This document shows, piece by piece, positions 26,023 through 34,335 of a DNA stretch of 64,000 nucleotides. The notes below the pieces were generated by a model. The model did not search any database, had not been told where the DNA came from, and saw only the letters and a list, made by a program, of their open reading frames with translations. The DNA is taken from assembly GCF_014639155.1 (NCBI RefSeq), contig NZ_BMFT01000001.1, positions 1-64,000 of the forward strand. The letters are read 5' to 3'. The translations under genes and the position numbers were made by a program. How positions within the stretch are numbered: position 1 is the stretch's first letter; every line of letters begins with the position of its first letter. Source of the DNA: Paenibacillus segetis (GTDB taxonomy: Bacteria; Bacillota; Bacilli; Paenibacillales; Paenibacillaceae).

Positions 26023-26670
26023 ATGAGTACACCATTTATTAGAAACCATCAATATAACGTCATTAAGAAACAATCGGAATTTCTTCTGAAAACACTGCGT
26101 TCCGTGGCGGATCGGCGGGTCTTGGAGACCGTAAGATATCGTGCTGCAACGATCGTTACGGAAGCATTTTCTTCGCTTACGGAGAATCAGCGGCAGATGC
26201 TGGAACAAATATCGACCTTGGAGACAGCGTATGATTTCCAGAGATATCTAAGCTCATTAGAGCCATACCTAGAGCCTTATCCACCGATTACGCTGAAACA
26301 AATTCAGAAGTTATTCCCTAAGAATAAGAAACTGAAGTTACCTGATCTACAATCCATCGACTTTCGATATGTGACGTATCTGAGTTGGGTAGATATTGCC
26401 ACGAATAAATTATTCATTGTGTATCCATTTGAAGGACAGTTCATCGGCATTGAGGGAAGAATCACACCGATTAACCAAAAAGGGTATTGCCTGTTCTGCA
26501 ATCGGCAACAAGAGCTTGCCTTCTTCTCAGTCAGAACCAAGTCTGCGAATGCTTCGCCGGATAATATTTCTGCAATTGGTCAATACGTATGTATGGAGAA
26601 CCATGGATGTAATCAGAGTATTACCGATACAGGATCACTGGAGAAATTCATTCTCTCAGTTCGTAAATAA
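26023..26670 (+). CDS. FusB/FusC-type EF-G-binding protein
   Basis: 215-residue cytosolic protein of the FBP family, which bind EF-G and release it from fusidic-acid-stalled ribosomes. The N-terminal helical part (residues 1-80) is followed by the C-terminal domain with a treble-clef zinc finger: C156, C159, then C190, H194 and C196 in YVCMENHGCN. Length matches FusB (213). RBS AAGGGG is 10 bases upstream and may be masked by the leader structure. Environmental homologues need not give clinical resistance; a general role in EF-G recycling is possible. Confidence 0.88.
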   Translation: MSTPFIRNHQYNVIKKQSEFLLKTLRSVADRRVLETVRYRAATIVTEAFSSLTENQRQMLEQISTLETAYDFQRYLSSLEPYLEPYPPITLKQIQKLFPKNKKLKLPDLQSIDFRYVTYLSWVDIATNKLFIVYPFEGQFIGIEGRITPINQKGYCLFCNRQQELAFFSVRTKSANASPDNISAIGQYVCMENHGCNQSITDTGSLEKFILSVRK

Positions 26671-26686
26671 TGAAATAAGTAGAAAT

Positions 26687-26716
26687 AGGCTGCCCTTAAG
26701 GGCAGCCTATTTTGTT
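26687..26716 (+). terminator. Terminator after the FusB-like gene
   Basis: AGGCTGCCCTTAAGGGCAGCCT is a perfect 22-base palindrome core followed by ATTTTGTTCT. It lies 16 bases after the stop codon. Confidence 0.85.
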
Positions 26717-26781
26717 CTATATTCTGTTTTTATGGACACTTTGAAAAATCTTTCTTGTATTACGAATGTAAATCATTACTA

Positions 26782-26815
26782 ACAATTAAAATTTGAATAA
26801 TTGTTGTCACAATTA
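26782..26815. promoter_or_regulatory. Three-half-site operator upstream of the MFS exporter
   Basis: ACAATTA (26782-26788), TAATTGT (26798-26804) and ACAATTA (26809-26815) give two overlapping inverted repeats sharing the middle arm. They lie 66 bases before the exporter start. A dimeric repressor such as MarR or TetR type could bind, but no such gene adjoins. Confidence 0.45.
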
Positions 26816-26880
26816 CATCATTTATGTTTTTATTATAGAGATAGAGAGAAAGAGAAGATGATTAGGAGGATGGAAAGAAA

Positions 26881-28332
26881 TTGGAGTCAACTATGCAAGG
26901 AACATCAGGAATTGGACAAAAGCAGATTAAAGCTTTACCCATACTGGTCTCATTATTATTAAGTGGATTTATCGGCATGTTTAGTGAAACAGCACTAAAT
27001 GTCGCTTTAAGCGATTTGATGCAACTGCTCCATATTACACCGGCGACGGCACAGTGGCTAACGACGGGTTATCTACTTACACTAGGTATTTTAGTCCCGG
27101 TCTCCGGATTATTGCTACAGTGGTTTACAACAAGACAGTTGTTCATTACATCACTTGCCTTCTCCATTCTAGGTACATTATTGGCAGCCTTATCTCCAAC
27201 ATTTGCATTCTTGCTTACGGCAAGAGTGGTTCAAGCGATTGGAACCGGGCTATTGTTGCCACTGATGTTCAACACCATTTTGGTAATTATTCCAGCGGAG
27301 AAACGTGGAGCCGCCATGGGAATGATCGGTCTAGTTATTATGGTAGCACCGGCGATCGGACCGACTGCTGCTGGATTGCTAATTGAGAACTTGAGTTGGC
27401 ATTGGATTTTTTGGCTGGCTTTGCCGATTCTTATCATTGCACTTATTTGCGGAATTTTATTCATGCAGAATGTAACGTCGATTACAAAACCTAAGATTGA
27501 CGCGTTATCGATTTTGTTGTCCTCTGTTGGTTTTGGTGGTATTGTCTTCGGATTTAGTAGTGCTGGTGAAAGTGAAGGGTGGAGCAGTCCTAAGGTTATC
27601 ATCTCGATTATTGTAGGTGCCGTCGCTCTTATCTTATTCGGAATTCGTCAAATGAAGATGAAGCAGCCGATGATTAATCTACGTGCCTTTAGATTTCCGA
27701 TGTTCTCACTTGGGGTGCTAATGATCGTACTCTGTATGATGGTGATTTTGTCGTCCATGTTAATTCTTCCGATGTATTTGATCAAAGGACAAGGATATTC
27801 TGCGTTTAAAGCAGGTTTAATCCTTCTTCCTGGGGGAGTTATTAACGGGATTATGTCACCGATCATGGGGCGGCTGTTCGATAAATATGGACCAAAGTGG
27901 CTAGTTATCCCTGGTCTTATCATTGTTAGCATCACCCTTTGGTTCTTCTCAAGCATATCTGAAGCTTCGACCGTTGCTTTTGTTATTGCGATGCATAGCA
28001 CGCTAATGATTGGCGTTTCTATGATTTTCATGCCAGCTCAAACCAACGGGATAAACCAACTTCCACGTGAACTGTATCCGGATGGTACAGCTATAATGAA
28101 TACATTACAACAAGTAGCAGGAGCAATTGGTACAGCACTTGCGGTAAGTATTATGGCGGCGGGACAGAAGAGTTATATGAGTAATGTTACGAATCCAGAA
28201 GATCCAGCTCATTTCCTTCCGGCATTTACGAATGGAGTACAAGGAGCTTTCATTTTCGGTATGATCGTTGCTATTGTAGGTCTGATCATGTCGTTCTTCA
28301 TTAAACGTGTTGTTGTTAGTCACAAGAAATAA
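26881..28332 (+). CDS. DHA2-type multidrug MFS exporter (EmrB/QacA-like)
   Basis: 483-residue drug:proton antiporter with about 14 TM helices. The DHA2 signatures are seen: LMQLLHITPATAQWLTTGYLL near helix 2, RVVQAIGTGLLLPLMFN in helix 4 and GLVIMVAPAIGPTAAGLL (motif C) in helix 5. The start is TTG 26881, 11 bases after AGGAGG; ATG 26893 in frame is an alternative. It lies between the FusB-like gene and a methyltransferase gene, each with its own terminator. The drug range is unknown. Confidence 0.92.
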   Translation: MESTMQGTSGIGQKQIKALPILVSLLLSGFIGMFSETALNVALSDLMQLLHITPATAQWLTTGYLLTLGILVPVSGLLLQWFTTRQLFITSLAFSILGTLLAALSPTFAFLLTARVVQAIGTGLLLPLMFNTILVIIPAEKRGAAMGMIGLVIMVAPAIGPTAAGLLIENLSWHWIFWLALPILIIALICGILFMQNVTSITKPKIDALSILLSSVGFGGIVFGFSSAGESEGWSSPKVIISIIVGAVALILFGIRQMKMKQPMINLRAFRFPMFSLGVLMIVLCMMVILSSMLILPMYLIKGQGYSAFKAGLILLPGGVINGIMSPIMGRLFDKYGPKWLVIPGLIIVSITLWFFSSISEASTVAFVIAMHSTLMIGVSMIFMPAQTNGINQLPRELYPDGTAIMNTLQQVAGAIGTALAVSIMAAGQKSYMSNVTNPEDPAHFLPAFTNGVQGAFIFGMIVAIVGLIMSFFIKRVVVSHKK

Positions 28333-28337
28333 GAACA

Positions 28338-28364
28338 AAAGGGCGCCCAGGAGGCGTCCTTTTT
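28338..28364 (+). terminator. Terminator after the DHA2 exporter
   Basis: AAAGGGCGCC and GGCGTCCTTT pair with a CAGGA-type loop and are followed by TTTTC, 5 bases after the stop codon. Confidence 0.88.
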
Positions 28365-28490
28365 CTATATATAGGAATTTCCTATTAGAATCATATATTC
28401 TATATATTTCAAATCATTCGATAATAGATGTAATATACAGGATGAATCGGCATTACAATATGATTATTCTGGGTAAAAGGTGGAACGAAG

Positions 28491-29168
28491 ATGAGTGACT
28501 CATTAAAGAGACAATTTGATGCTGTGGCGCAGGATTATGACCTTCAACGACGTCAGTTAATTCCTTGCTTTGATGATTTCTACAGCATGGCCACTTCCGC
28601 AGTCCATACAGAACAGAAGGCACCTCGAATATTAGACTTAGGTGCGGGAACAGGACTTTTCTCCTCATTTGTGCGCCTGAAATATCCGGATGCATTGCTG
28701 ACCTTGATGGATCTAAGTGAAGAAATGCTGAAAGGGGCACGTTATAGATTTAGAGATGATCCTTTAGTTCAATATATTACAGCAGACTTTGCAGCTTATG
28801 ATTTCGGAGAGCAGCGATATGATGCTGTCATTTCATCACTAGCGATCCACCACTTATCTCATCAGGATAAAAGAACCCTATTTCGCAATGTATTCAACCT
28901 TCTACCGGAAGGAGGAATCTTCATAAATGCGGATCAGGCCTCCGGCTCATCTCCTTACTTTGATCTTTATTATAAAGAGCAATGGGAGGATACGATTCGC
29001 CGGAATGGCCTTACGAACGAAGTCATAGAATCCGCAATTGAACGAAGGAAGCTAGACAGAAACGCATCTGTGAATGATCAGATCAAATGGTTATCAGAGG
29101 CAGGGTTCACAGCGTCAGATTGCATCTATAAATATCATGAATTTGCGTTATTCTACTCACGAAAATAG
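28491..29168 (+). CDS. Class I SAM-dependent methyltransferase
   Basis: 225-residue Rossmann-fold methyltransferase. Motif I is ILDLGAGTGLFSSF (about residues 43-56), motif II LLTLMDLSEEML, and ISSLAIHHLSHQDK is the post-II region. RBS AAAGGTGG stands before the ATG. Substrate unknown; the neighbourhood of ribosome-protection and efflux genes makes a small-molecule or antibiotic-related role possible but unproven. The following ABC-F gene is convergent, 27 bases away, with no clear terminator between. Confidence 0.9.
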   Translation: MSDSLKRQFDAVAQDYDLQRRQLIPCFDDFYSMATSAVHTEQKAPRILDLGAGTGLFSSFVRLKYPDALLTLMDLSEEMLKGARYRFRDDPLVQYITADFAAYDFGEQRYDAVISSLAIHHLSHQDKRTLFRNVFNLLPEGGIFINADQASGSSPYFDLYYKEQWEDTIRRNGLTNEVIESAIERRKLDRNASVNDQIKWLSEAGFTASDCIYKYHEFALFYSRK

Positions 29169-29195
29169 TTGTGGAAGGGAAGCATGAGAAATCAA

Positions 29196-30941
29196 TTACC
29201 CTTCTAACAATTGTTGCTTCTGTTTGATAAGTTGCTTAAATTCTTGATCCAAGGTTTCGTACTCCGAATCCCCGGGTTTGTATTTGCTTATCTCACCAAG
29301 CACATAAATGATCTGATTTTCAATAATCATCTTTTGTTCTAGGATTTCTTCCTTTTTTTCTTTGGCTGCTGTTTTCTTTTGCTCTGCTCTTGTTTTATAT
29401 TCTTCATAACCAACTTCGACCTTTTGAATTTTGTTATTGGCAAATACGAGCAATTTATCGCAGGTTGCCTCAAGGAAATATTTATCGTGGGAGACAAGGA
29501 GTAGGGTGCCACTGTACGAAGACAATGTCTTCTCTAATTGCTCTCTGCTGACCAGATCAAGATGATTTGTTGGCTCATCCAGAATGAGCAAATCCTGCTC
29601 CTCCATAATTAATTGAGCAAGCTTTACCCTAGTCCTTTCCCCAAGACTTAATTGTTTGATCGGCTTCCTCAACATAGCTTCATTAAAGCCCATTCCCGCA
29701 AGCAATGTGCGTGCTTTACTGGACTGCTCACGTAGGGGATGGGCCTCGTGAAGAAGATCCAGTACCGTACGTTCTGGATTCAAATCTGTGACATCCTGCG
29801 TTAGGTAGGAGATGTTAGCGGTAGGGCTTACCCATAGTTCTCCAGAGTCGGCGCGCGTTCTACCAAGGATCATTTCGAAAAGTGTTGTTTTACCGCAACC
29901 ATTGGGTCCAAGTAATCCGATTTTCTCTCCCCGTTGAATGTAGAAAGAGCTATTTCGGAACAGTACTCTATCGCCATACGCCTTACTTATCAACTCCGCT
30001 TCGACAATTCGTTTGCCACGCTTTACAGGCTGATCCCAGTCAAAATTTACTTTAACTTCTTCTTTAGGTTTCTTAACCCCTTCGATTTCTATCTTCTCGA
30101 GACGTTTGATTCGTGACTTAACCTGGTTATCCATTTTCTTCGCTTTGACCCTATAGTACTCTTTAAATCCAACGTGCTTTTCTGCCTTTTTCGTCGATTC
30201 GCGATGAGCTTTGGATGACCAGTTTTTAAGTCGTTCGATTTCAGTTTCAATCTTCTGCTCATATTTTCTCTGCTCTTCGTAGTGATGGAGCTGACTTTGA
30301 ATTCTCCGGTTTTTCTCCTCGCGGTAAAATGTATAGTTACCCGGATAGTTACTCGATATCCCGTCTTCAATTTCAAGGATTCGCTCTACCGATTGGTCAA
30401 GAAAATAACGGTCATGTGAAATGATCAAGGTTGTACCAGTGAACGTCTTCAGTTCATTGATTAGCCATTCCACACCCCCAAAATCCAAGTGGTTGGTAGG
30501 TTCATCTAAAATAAGTACATCCGGTTTGGATGCCCAAATATGAGCGATTGCGAGTTTGGTTTTCTCTCCGCCGCTTAATCCACTCAAACGTTCCGAATCC
30601 CATTCCTGTACTTTTTTTAATCCAAGGTGACTCGTTAACTCTAGAAAATGATGTTCTGAGTCCGATTCATCGCCTGAAGCTACCATCCTGTAAAATGTAT
30701 TTACTGTATAGGAAGTGGACTGCAATAAATAACCAATCTTCATTCCCTGACGGTGATGGATAAGGGTGCCTTCATCCGGCTGTATATTACCAAATATGAG
30801 GTTAGCTAATGTCGTTTTTCCAGCGCCGTTCATCCCAACCAGACCAATTCGTTCCCCGCTAGCGATATCAAATTGGATATTCTTGAGGACGTCCAAATCA
30901 CCAAATGCTTTCTTAACACCGCGACAGCTTAATATTGTCAT
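29196..30941 (-). CDS. ABC-F type ribosomal protection/translation factor
   Basis: 581-residue soluble protein with two ATPase domains and no TM helices. First domain: Walker A GMNGAGKTT, signature LSGGEKTK, Walker B VLILDEPTNHLD. Second: GPNGCGKTT, LSLGERTR, LLILDEPTNHLD. The basic interdomain linker (about residues 230-310) is long, as in antibiotic-resistance ABC-F proteins that reach the peptidyl-transferase centre, and a charged coiled C-terminal extension follows. Regulation fits this too: a 350-base leader with an intrinsic terminator precedes it. The protected antibiotic class cannot be told from the sequence. Confidence 0.92.
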   Translation of the reverse strand: MTILSCRGVKKAFGDLDVLKNIQFDIASGERIGLVGMNGAGKTTLANLIFGNIQPDEGTLIHHRQGMKIGYLLQSTSYTVNTFYRMVASGDESDSEHHFLELTSHLGLKKVQEWDSERLSGLSGGEKTKLAIAHIWASKPDVLILDEPTNHLDFGGVEWLINELKTFTGTTLIISHDRYFLDQSVERILEIEDGISSNYPGNYTFYREEKNRRIQSQLHHYEEQRKYEQKIETEIERLKNWSSKAHRESTKKAEKHVGFKEYYRVKAKKMDNQVKSRIKRLEKIEIEGVKKPKEEVKVNFDWDQPVKRGKRIVEAELISKAYGDRVLFRNSSFYIQRGEKIGLLGPNGCGKTTLFEMILGRTRADSGELWVSPTANISYLTQDVTDLNPERTVLDLLHEAHPLREQSSKARTLLAGMGFNEAMLRKPIKQLSLGERTRVKLAQLIMEEQDLLILDEPTNHLDLVSREQLEKTLSSYSGTLLLVSHDKYFLEATCDKLLVFANNKIQKVEVGYEEYKTRAEQKKTAAKEKKEEILEQKMIIENQIIYVLGEISKYKPGDSEYETLDQEFKQLIKQKQQLLEG

Positions 30942-31291
30942 AAAATCACCACTTTGCGTTTAGTTTACAAGCTTGCAACGAGGGGCAGATCATTCATAGA
31001 CAACAAAAAAACCACAGGCTATACCTGTGGTTTGGATATGCGGAAATAAGGAACTAAACACCTCTTGTAGAACCCAAATGACCAAGAGGCTGTGACAAAC
31101 CGGCCAGCATTAGCATGATAAAAATTGAGCTAATACGGCGGGGTTAGGGAGTATTCTCCTTTAGACACACGTTACCTATTCCGCTCCACGCACAGGCAGA
31201 GCATCAATCGTTGTCATACATGAATTTCACGATTGAAACGGAATTAGTTCCACACGATGTCTAAATAGATACCTCCTAAATACTCACAATT
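30942..31291 (-). promoter_or_regulatory. Structured leader of the ABC-F gene
   Basis: About 350 untranslated bases separate the promoter and the ABC-F start. On the minus strand there is an AGGAGG (31272-31277) with no normal start at proper distance (nearest GTG TGG AAC TAA at 31255-31244), then several stems: GGAG..CTCC, ATTAGC..GCTAAT, CCTCTTG..CAAGAGG, and finally a terminator hairpin. GCCTGTG at 31191-31197 repeats the 3' arm of that terminator and could pair with its 5' arm as antiterminator. The layout resembles leaders of inducible ABC-F genes such as vmlR. Confidence 0.65.
31003..31032 (-). terminator. Attenuator terminator in the ABC-F leader
   Basis: On the minus strand AACCACAGG and CCTGTGGTT form a 9-bp stem with a TATAG loop, followed by a T-run. 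It stands about 60 bases upstream of the ABC-F start and would stop transcription before the gene unless relieved. Confidence 0.85.
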
Positions 31292-31297
31292 AAGCAC

Positions 31298-31326
31298 ATT
31301 ATAACATGAATGTCTTTATATGTGTA
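31298..31326 (-). promoter_or_regulatory. Promoter of the ABC-F leader
   Basis: On the minus strand a perfect TATAAT (31298-31303) lies 17 bases from TACACA (31321-31326), a weak -35. The regulator gene at 31405 faces the other way, so this is a divergent promoter region. Confidence 0.65.
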
Positions 31327-31404
31327 ACTTGCACATTTCCTATGCTATACAATAAGATTAAGAAACTAGCGAAATTTTGAAATAAAACATAGGAGGTGTA
31401 TTGT

Positions 31405-32319
31405 GTGGCTTACCAGGTAGAAGTAGAATTTCATCCTATTCATGAGTTAATGAACAGTGTACATACGTTTCTTTGCAAGAAATCCTACAAGAAAATAGAG
31501 TTAGGACCCATTTGGGTCAAAGAAACAGAAAGTAAGCTAAATACCAAGCTATTAGCTCGGTTAGAGGAAACGGAATTAAATAATGATTGGAAAATGATAT
31601 ATTTGCTCATTCATTTATGTCCAAATAAAGAGAGTATTGAGAGTGTTCTTGGGTGGATTGAGGGTCTATCGGTAGGTGAAATCTATGAAGCATTTTCTGG
31701 CTATATGAAGACTATTCCGAGCAATATAAATGATTATCGTAAGCGAATTGTTGAGCTGTTATCAGAATGGAATCATCAGTATTTCAGTAGGTGTAATCCC
31801 GCCATAATGGATGCGCTACAAAAACACGCTGAGGATAAGAAGAGTGAACTAGCGCGAAGCCTAACGAACACCTCAGAATTTGTGAATACTACTACCAATG
31901 GATTTAATTTTGTCCCTGTGGAGGACCTCGAGAAAGTGGTGCTTGTACCGCAATATCATTTTCAACCCGCAAATATTGTTTATGCTTATGGGAAATTAAC
32001 TTTGTGTCAGTACTCTGCCAGAATTTCACTTGGAGCGGAGCATGATATTTCGCCTTATATGTATCGCACGATCCGAAGCTTAGGTGAGAAGAGTAGATTG
32101 AAGATATTACAATCGCTTCATAGTGAACGTAAAACCTTTACCGAAATTGTGAGAAATGTAGGGATTTCAAAAGGTATTGTGCATGATCATATTTTTAATC
32201 TTCGTTGTTCGGGTTTACTCCATGCTTATATCGAGGGAGAGAATGTGACGAGTTACAGCTTACGGCTTGAAGGTATTACTACAATGAATCAAGAAATTTT
32301 AGATTATTTACAGCGATAA
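31405..32319 (+). CDS. ArsR-like winged-helix regulator with large N-terminal domain
   Basis: 304-residue protein. The C-terminal third (about 215-290) is an ArsR-type winged helix: LGEKSRLKILQSLHSERKTFTEIV and GISKGIVHDHIFNLRCSGLL. The N-terminal 190 residues have no function I recognise; they resemble the sensor part of DUF5937-like ArsR relatives. The start is GTG 31405, 8 bases after AGGAGG. It is immediately upstream of the peptide-type ABC operon, whose promoter carries inverted repeats, so local control is plausible. A strong terminator separates it from that operon. Confidence 0.85.
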   Translation: MAYQVEVEFHPIHELMNSVHTFLCKKSYKKIELGPIWVKETESKLNTKLLARLEETELNNDWKMIYLLIHLCPNKESIESVLGWIEGLSVGEIYEAFSGYMKTIPSNINDYRKRIVELLSEWNHQYFSRCNPAIMDALQKHAEDKKSELARSLTNTSEFVNTTTNGFNFVPVEDLEKVVLVPQYHFQPANIVYAYGKLTLCQYSARISLGAEHDISPYMYRTIRSLGEKSRLKILQSLHSERKTFTEIVRNVGISKGIVHDHIFNLRCSGLLHAYIEGENVTSYSLRLEGITTMNQEILDYLQR

Positions 32320-32334
32320 GTATAGATTCACTAA

Positions 32335-32378
32335 AAATATGGATCCTAGTGTACTTGAAATGAGTACGCTAGGATCCA
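32335..32378 (+). terminator. Terminator after the winged-helix regulator
   Basis: AAATATGGATCCTAG and CTAGGATCCATATTT pair, extended by GTACT..AGTAC, giving about 20 bp with one mismatch, followed by TTTT. Confidence 0.92.
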
Positions 32379-32400
32379 TATTTTTTTGGAAAAAATAGCT

Positions 32401-32467
32401 TTAATTCTCCGTGTAGAGAAATTTGTTGAAGTTCTCTCTTTACAGAACTGCATTTACTTTTTATAAT
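32401..32467 (+). promoter_or_regulatory. Promoter and inverted repeats before the dipeptide-type ABC operon
   Basis: TTTACA (32439-32444), 17-base spacer, TATAAT (32462-32467) form a near-consensus promoter. The -35 overlaps an inverted repeat AGTTCT..AGAACT (8-base spacer), and TTCTC..GAGAA lies just upstream. These could be operator sites for the adjacent regulator. The start codon of the binding protein is 91 bases after the -10. Confidence 0.7.
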
Positions 32468-32558
32468 GGACCTTATTAGTTAGAAATCATACTTAACAGA
32501 TCGGAATTATAATTAAGGTATCTGATCAAAAAAATTAGAGGGATGTGGGGATGAATTT

Positions 32559-34280
32559 ATGAAAAAGGGAATTTATTTATTAACATCATTGCTTATAGTT
32601 GGCTCAATGTTGGTAAGTGCTTGCTCAAGTAACAATAGTAGCAGCAATTCAGCAAGTAATAATAAACCAAACAGTTCGAATACAGAAGCAGCTCCTGCGG
32701 TAGGGTTATCCGAACCTTTCACAGCGACTGACTTAACCAAGCTTCCAGCTGTAGCACAAAAGCGTACCGATACAATCATTGTTGGATTAACGGATCCAAG
32801 TGGCGCTTTTACTCCTTATTTTCAACAAAGCGGTTATGACGGGAACGTATCCTCACTGTTATATGCATCCCTGGTAAATGTGGATGAGAAAGGTCTTCCT
32901 GTGCCCGAGCTTGCAGAGAGTTGGGATGTATCCGAGGATGGACTTACATACACTTTCCATCTCAGACCAGATTTGAAATTCAGTGATGGCTCACCATTAA
33001 CAGCGGAAGATGTGGCCTTTACATGGACGGTTCTACACGATAAAGCATATGACGGAGATTCCCAGATACCTGCTCTAAAAATTAAAGGTGGATTAGATTA
33101 CAAAGAAGGTAAAGCTACCTCCATTGAAGGGATTAAAGTAATTGACCCACAAACCATTTCTGCTACATTAGAGCAACCCAATGCCACAGCCGTAACAATG
33201 CTTGGTTCAAATGTATTATCAAAAGCCTATTACGGTAAAGATTATAAGTTCGGGCAACTAGATTACATTAAGAAACTCCATGCTAATCCTTTAGGTGATG
33301 GACCATATAAGCTCGAGAAATTTATTCCGGGTCAAGAAGTGCGTTTTGTAGCGAATGAATACTATTTCAAAGGTAAGCCTGCTACTGAAAAATTCATATA
33401 CAAGACCACGGAGGGTGACGTTTGGCAATTCCTTGAGACTGGAGAGGTGGATTATGCTTCATTCAGTGCAACCACGGAGAATATCGACAAGCTAAAAGCA
33501 ATGGGTTTCGTTAACATCATTCCATATACACCGAGCACATACGGTTTCTTACAAGTGAATCTTGAACATGAACAACTTAAGGATAAGGCGGTTAGACAGG
33601 CTTTAACCTATGGTCTTGATCGCAAAAGTATTTATGTTGATGCTACTCAAGGTGCAGGTTCCGTAGCAAATATCCCAGTTTCGCCAATATCGTGGGCATA
33701 TACAGAGGAAGGTATTAATCCTTATAACTATGATCCCGAGAAGGCGAAGGAGCTACTTGATGGAGCAGGTTGGGTAGTTGGCACAGACGGCATACGTGAG
33801 AAGGATGGTAAAAAGTTATCGATTCACTTCCTTGGATCGAAGAATAGTAATACAGATATTTTCATTGCTGTAGCTAAAGAAAATTTCGCCGATTTAGGCA
33901 TTAAATTTGAACCTGAAGTATTCGCAGATTTCAACTCGCTAGTATCCAAAGTTGAAGGCGGAGATTACGACCTCGTATCCTTCTCTACACCGATGCTGAC
34001 TGATCCTGCGGATGGAATCCTTCAATTTGTAGACGGAGAAATTAAGGGTTATGACAATCCGAAATTCAAAGAGCTATACGACAAAGGGTTAGCTACGACA
34101 GATATTGAGGAACGTAAAAAAATATACGCTGAAATTTACCAACTTCTGAATGATGAGCTACCGGTTATTTTCACAAGCTATAAGAAAACCGTGTATGCAT
34201 ACAATGGCCGAATTGAGAATGTAACCGTGAGTCCTTACATCGGGCTTGCAGGTAGCTTACCTAGTTGGTCTCTAAAGTAA
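32559..34280 (+). CDS. Peptide/nickel-type ABC transporter substrate-binding lipoprotein (family 5)
   Basis: 573-residue family 5 solute-binding protein (DppA/OppA/NikA fold). The signal peptide ends in lipobox VSAC with Cys22, followed by a Ser/Asn-rich linker. Conserved stretches: LAESWDVSEDGLTYTFHLRPDLKFSDGSPLTAEDV and DKAVRQALTYGLDRKSI regions in their usual order. First gene of a complete five-gene transporter operon (32559-38190). Ligand unresolved: dipeptides, oligopeptides, metals or oligosaccharides are all known for this family. A perfect hairpin follows at 34289. Confidence 0.94.
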   Translation: MKKGIYLLTSLLIVGSMLVSACSSNNSSSNSASNNKPNSSNTEAAPAVGLSEPFTATDLTKLPAVAQKRTDTIIVGLTDPSGAFTPYFQQSGYDGNVSSLLYASLVNVDEKGLPVPELAESWDVSEDGLTYTFHLRPDLKFSDGSPLTAEDVAFTWTVLHDKAYDGDSQIPALKIKGGLDYKEGKATSIEGIKVIDPQTISATLEQPNATAVTMLGSNVLSKAYYGKDYKFGQLDYIKKLHANPLGDGPYKLEKFIPGQEVRFVANEYYFKGKPATEKFIYKTTEGDVWQFLETGEVDYASFSATTENIDKLKAMGFVNIIPYTPSTYGFLQVNLEHEQLKDKAVRQALTYGLDRKSIYVDATQGAGSVANIPVSPISWAYTEEGINPYNYDPEKAKELLDGAGWVVGTDGIREKDGKKLSIHFLGSKNSNTDIFIAVAKENFADLGIKFEPEVFADFNSLVSKVEGGDYDLVSFSTPMLTDPADGILQFVDGEIKGYDNPKFKELYDKGLATTDIEERKKIYAEIYQLLNDELPVIFTSYKKTVYAYNGRIENVTVSPYIGLAGSLPSWSLK

Positions 34281-34288
34281 AAAATAGT

Positions 34289-34316
34289 CATCCCCTGCCA
34301 ACCAAGGCAGGGGATG
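34289..34316 (+). promoter_or_regulatory. Perfect hairpin between binding-protein and permease genes (second operon)
   Basis: CATCCCCTGCC and GGCAGGGGATG form an 11-bp perfect stem with an AACCAA loop, 9 bases after the stop codon. No T-run follows. Placement equals the hairpins at 3670 and 45115. Confidence 0.75.
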
Positions 34317-34335
34317 CCATCATAAGGAGACGATC

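Noticed and set aside
31204-31221. A five-codon frame (MYDND) in the ABC-F leader as regulatory peptide
   Set aside because: No RBS stands before it; the only strong Shine-Dalgarno of the leader is further upstream and not at a useful distance.
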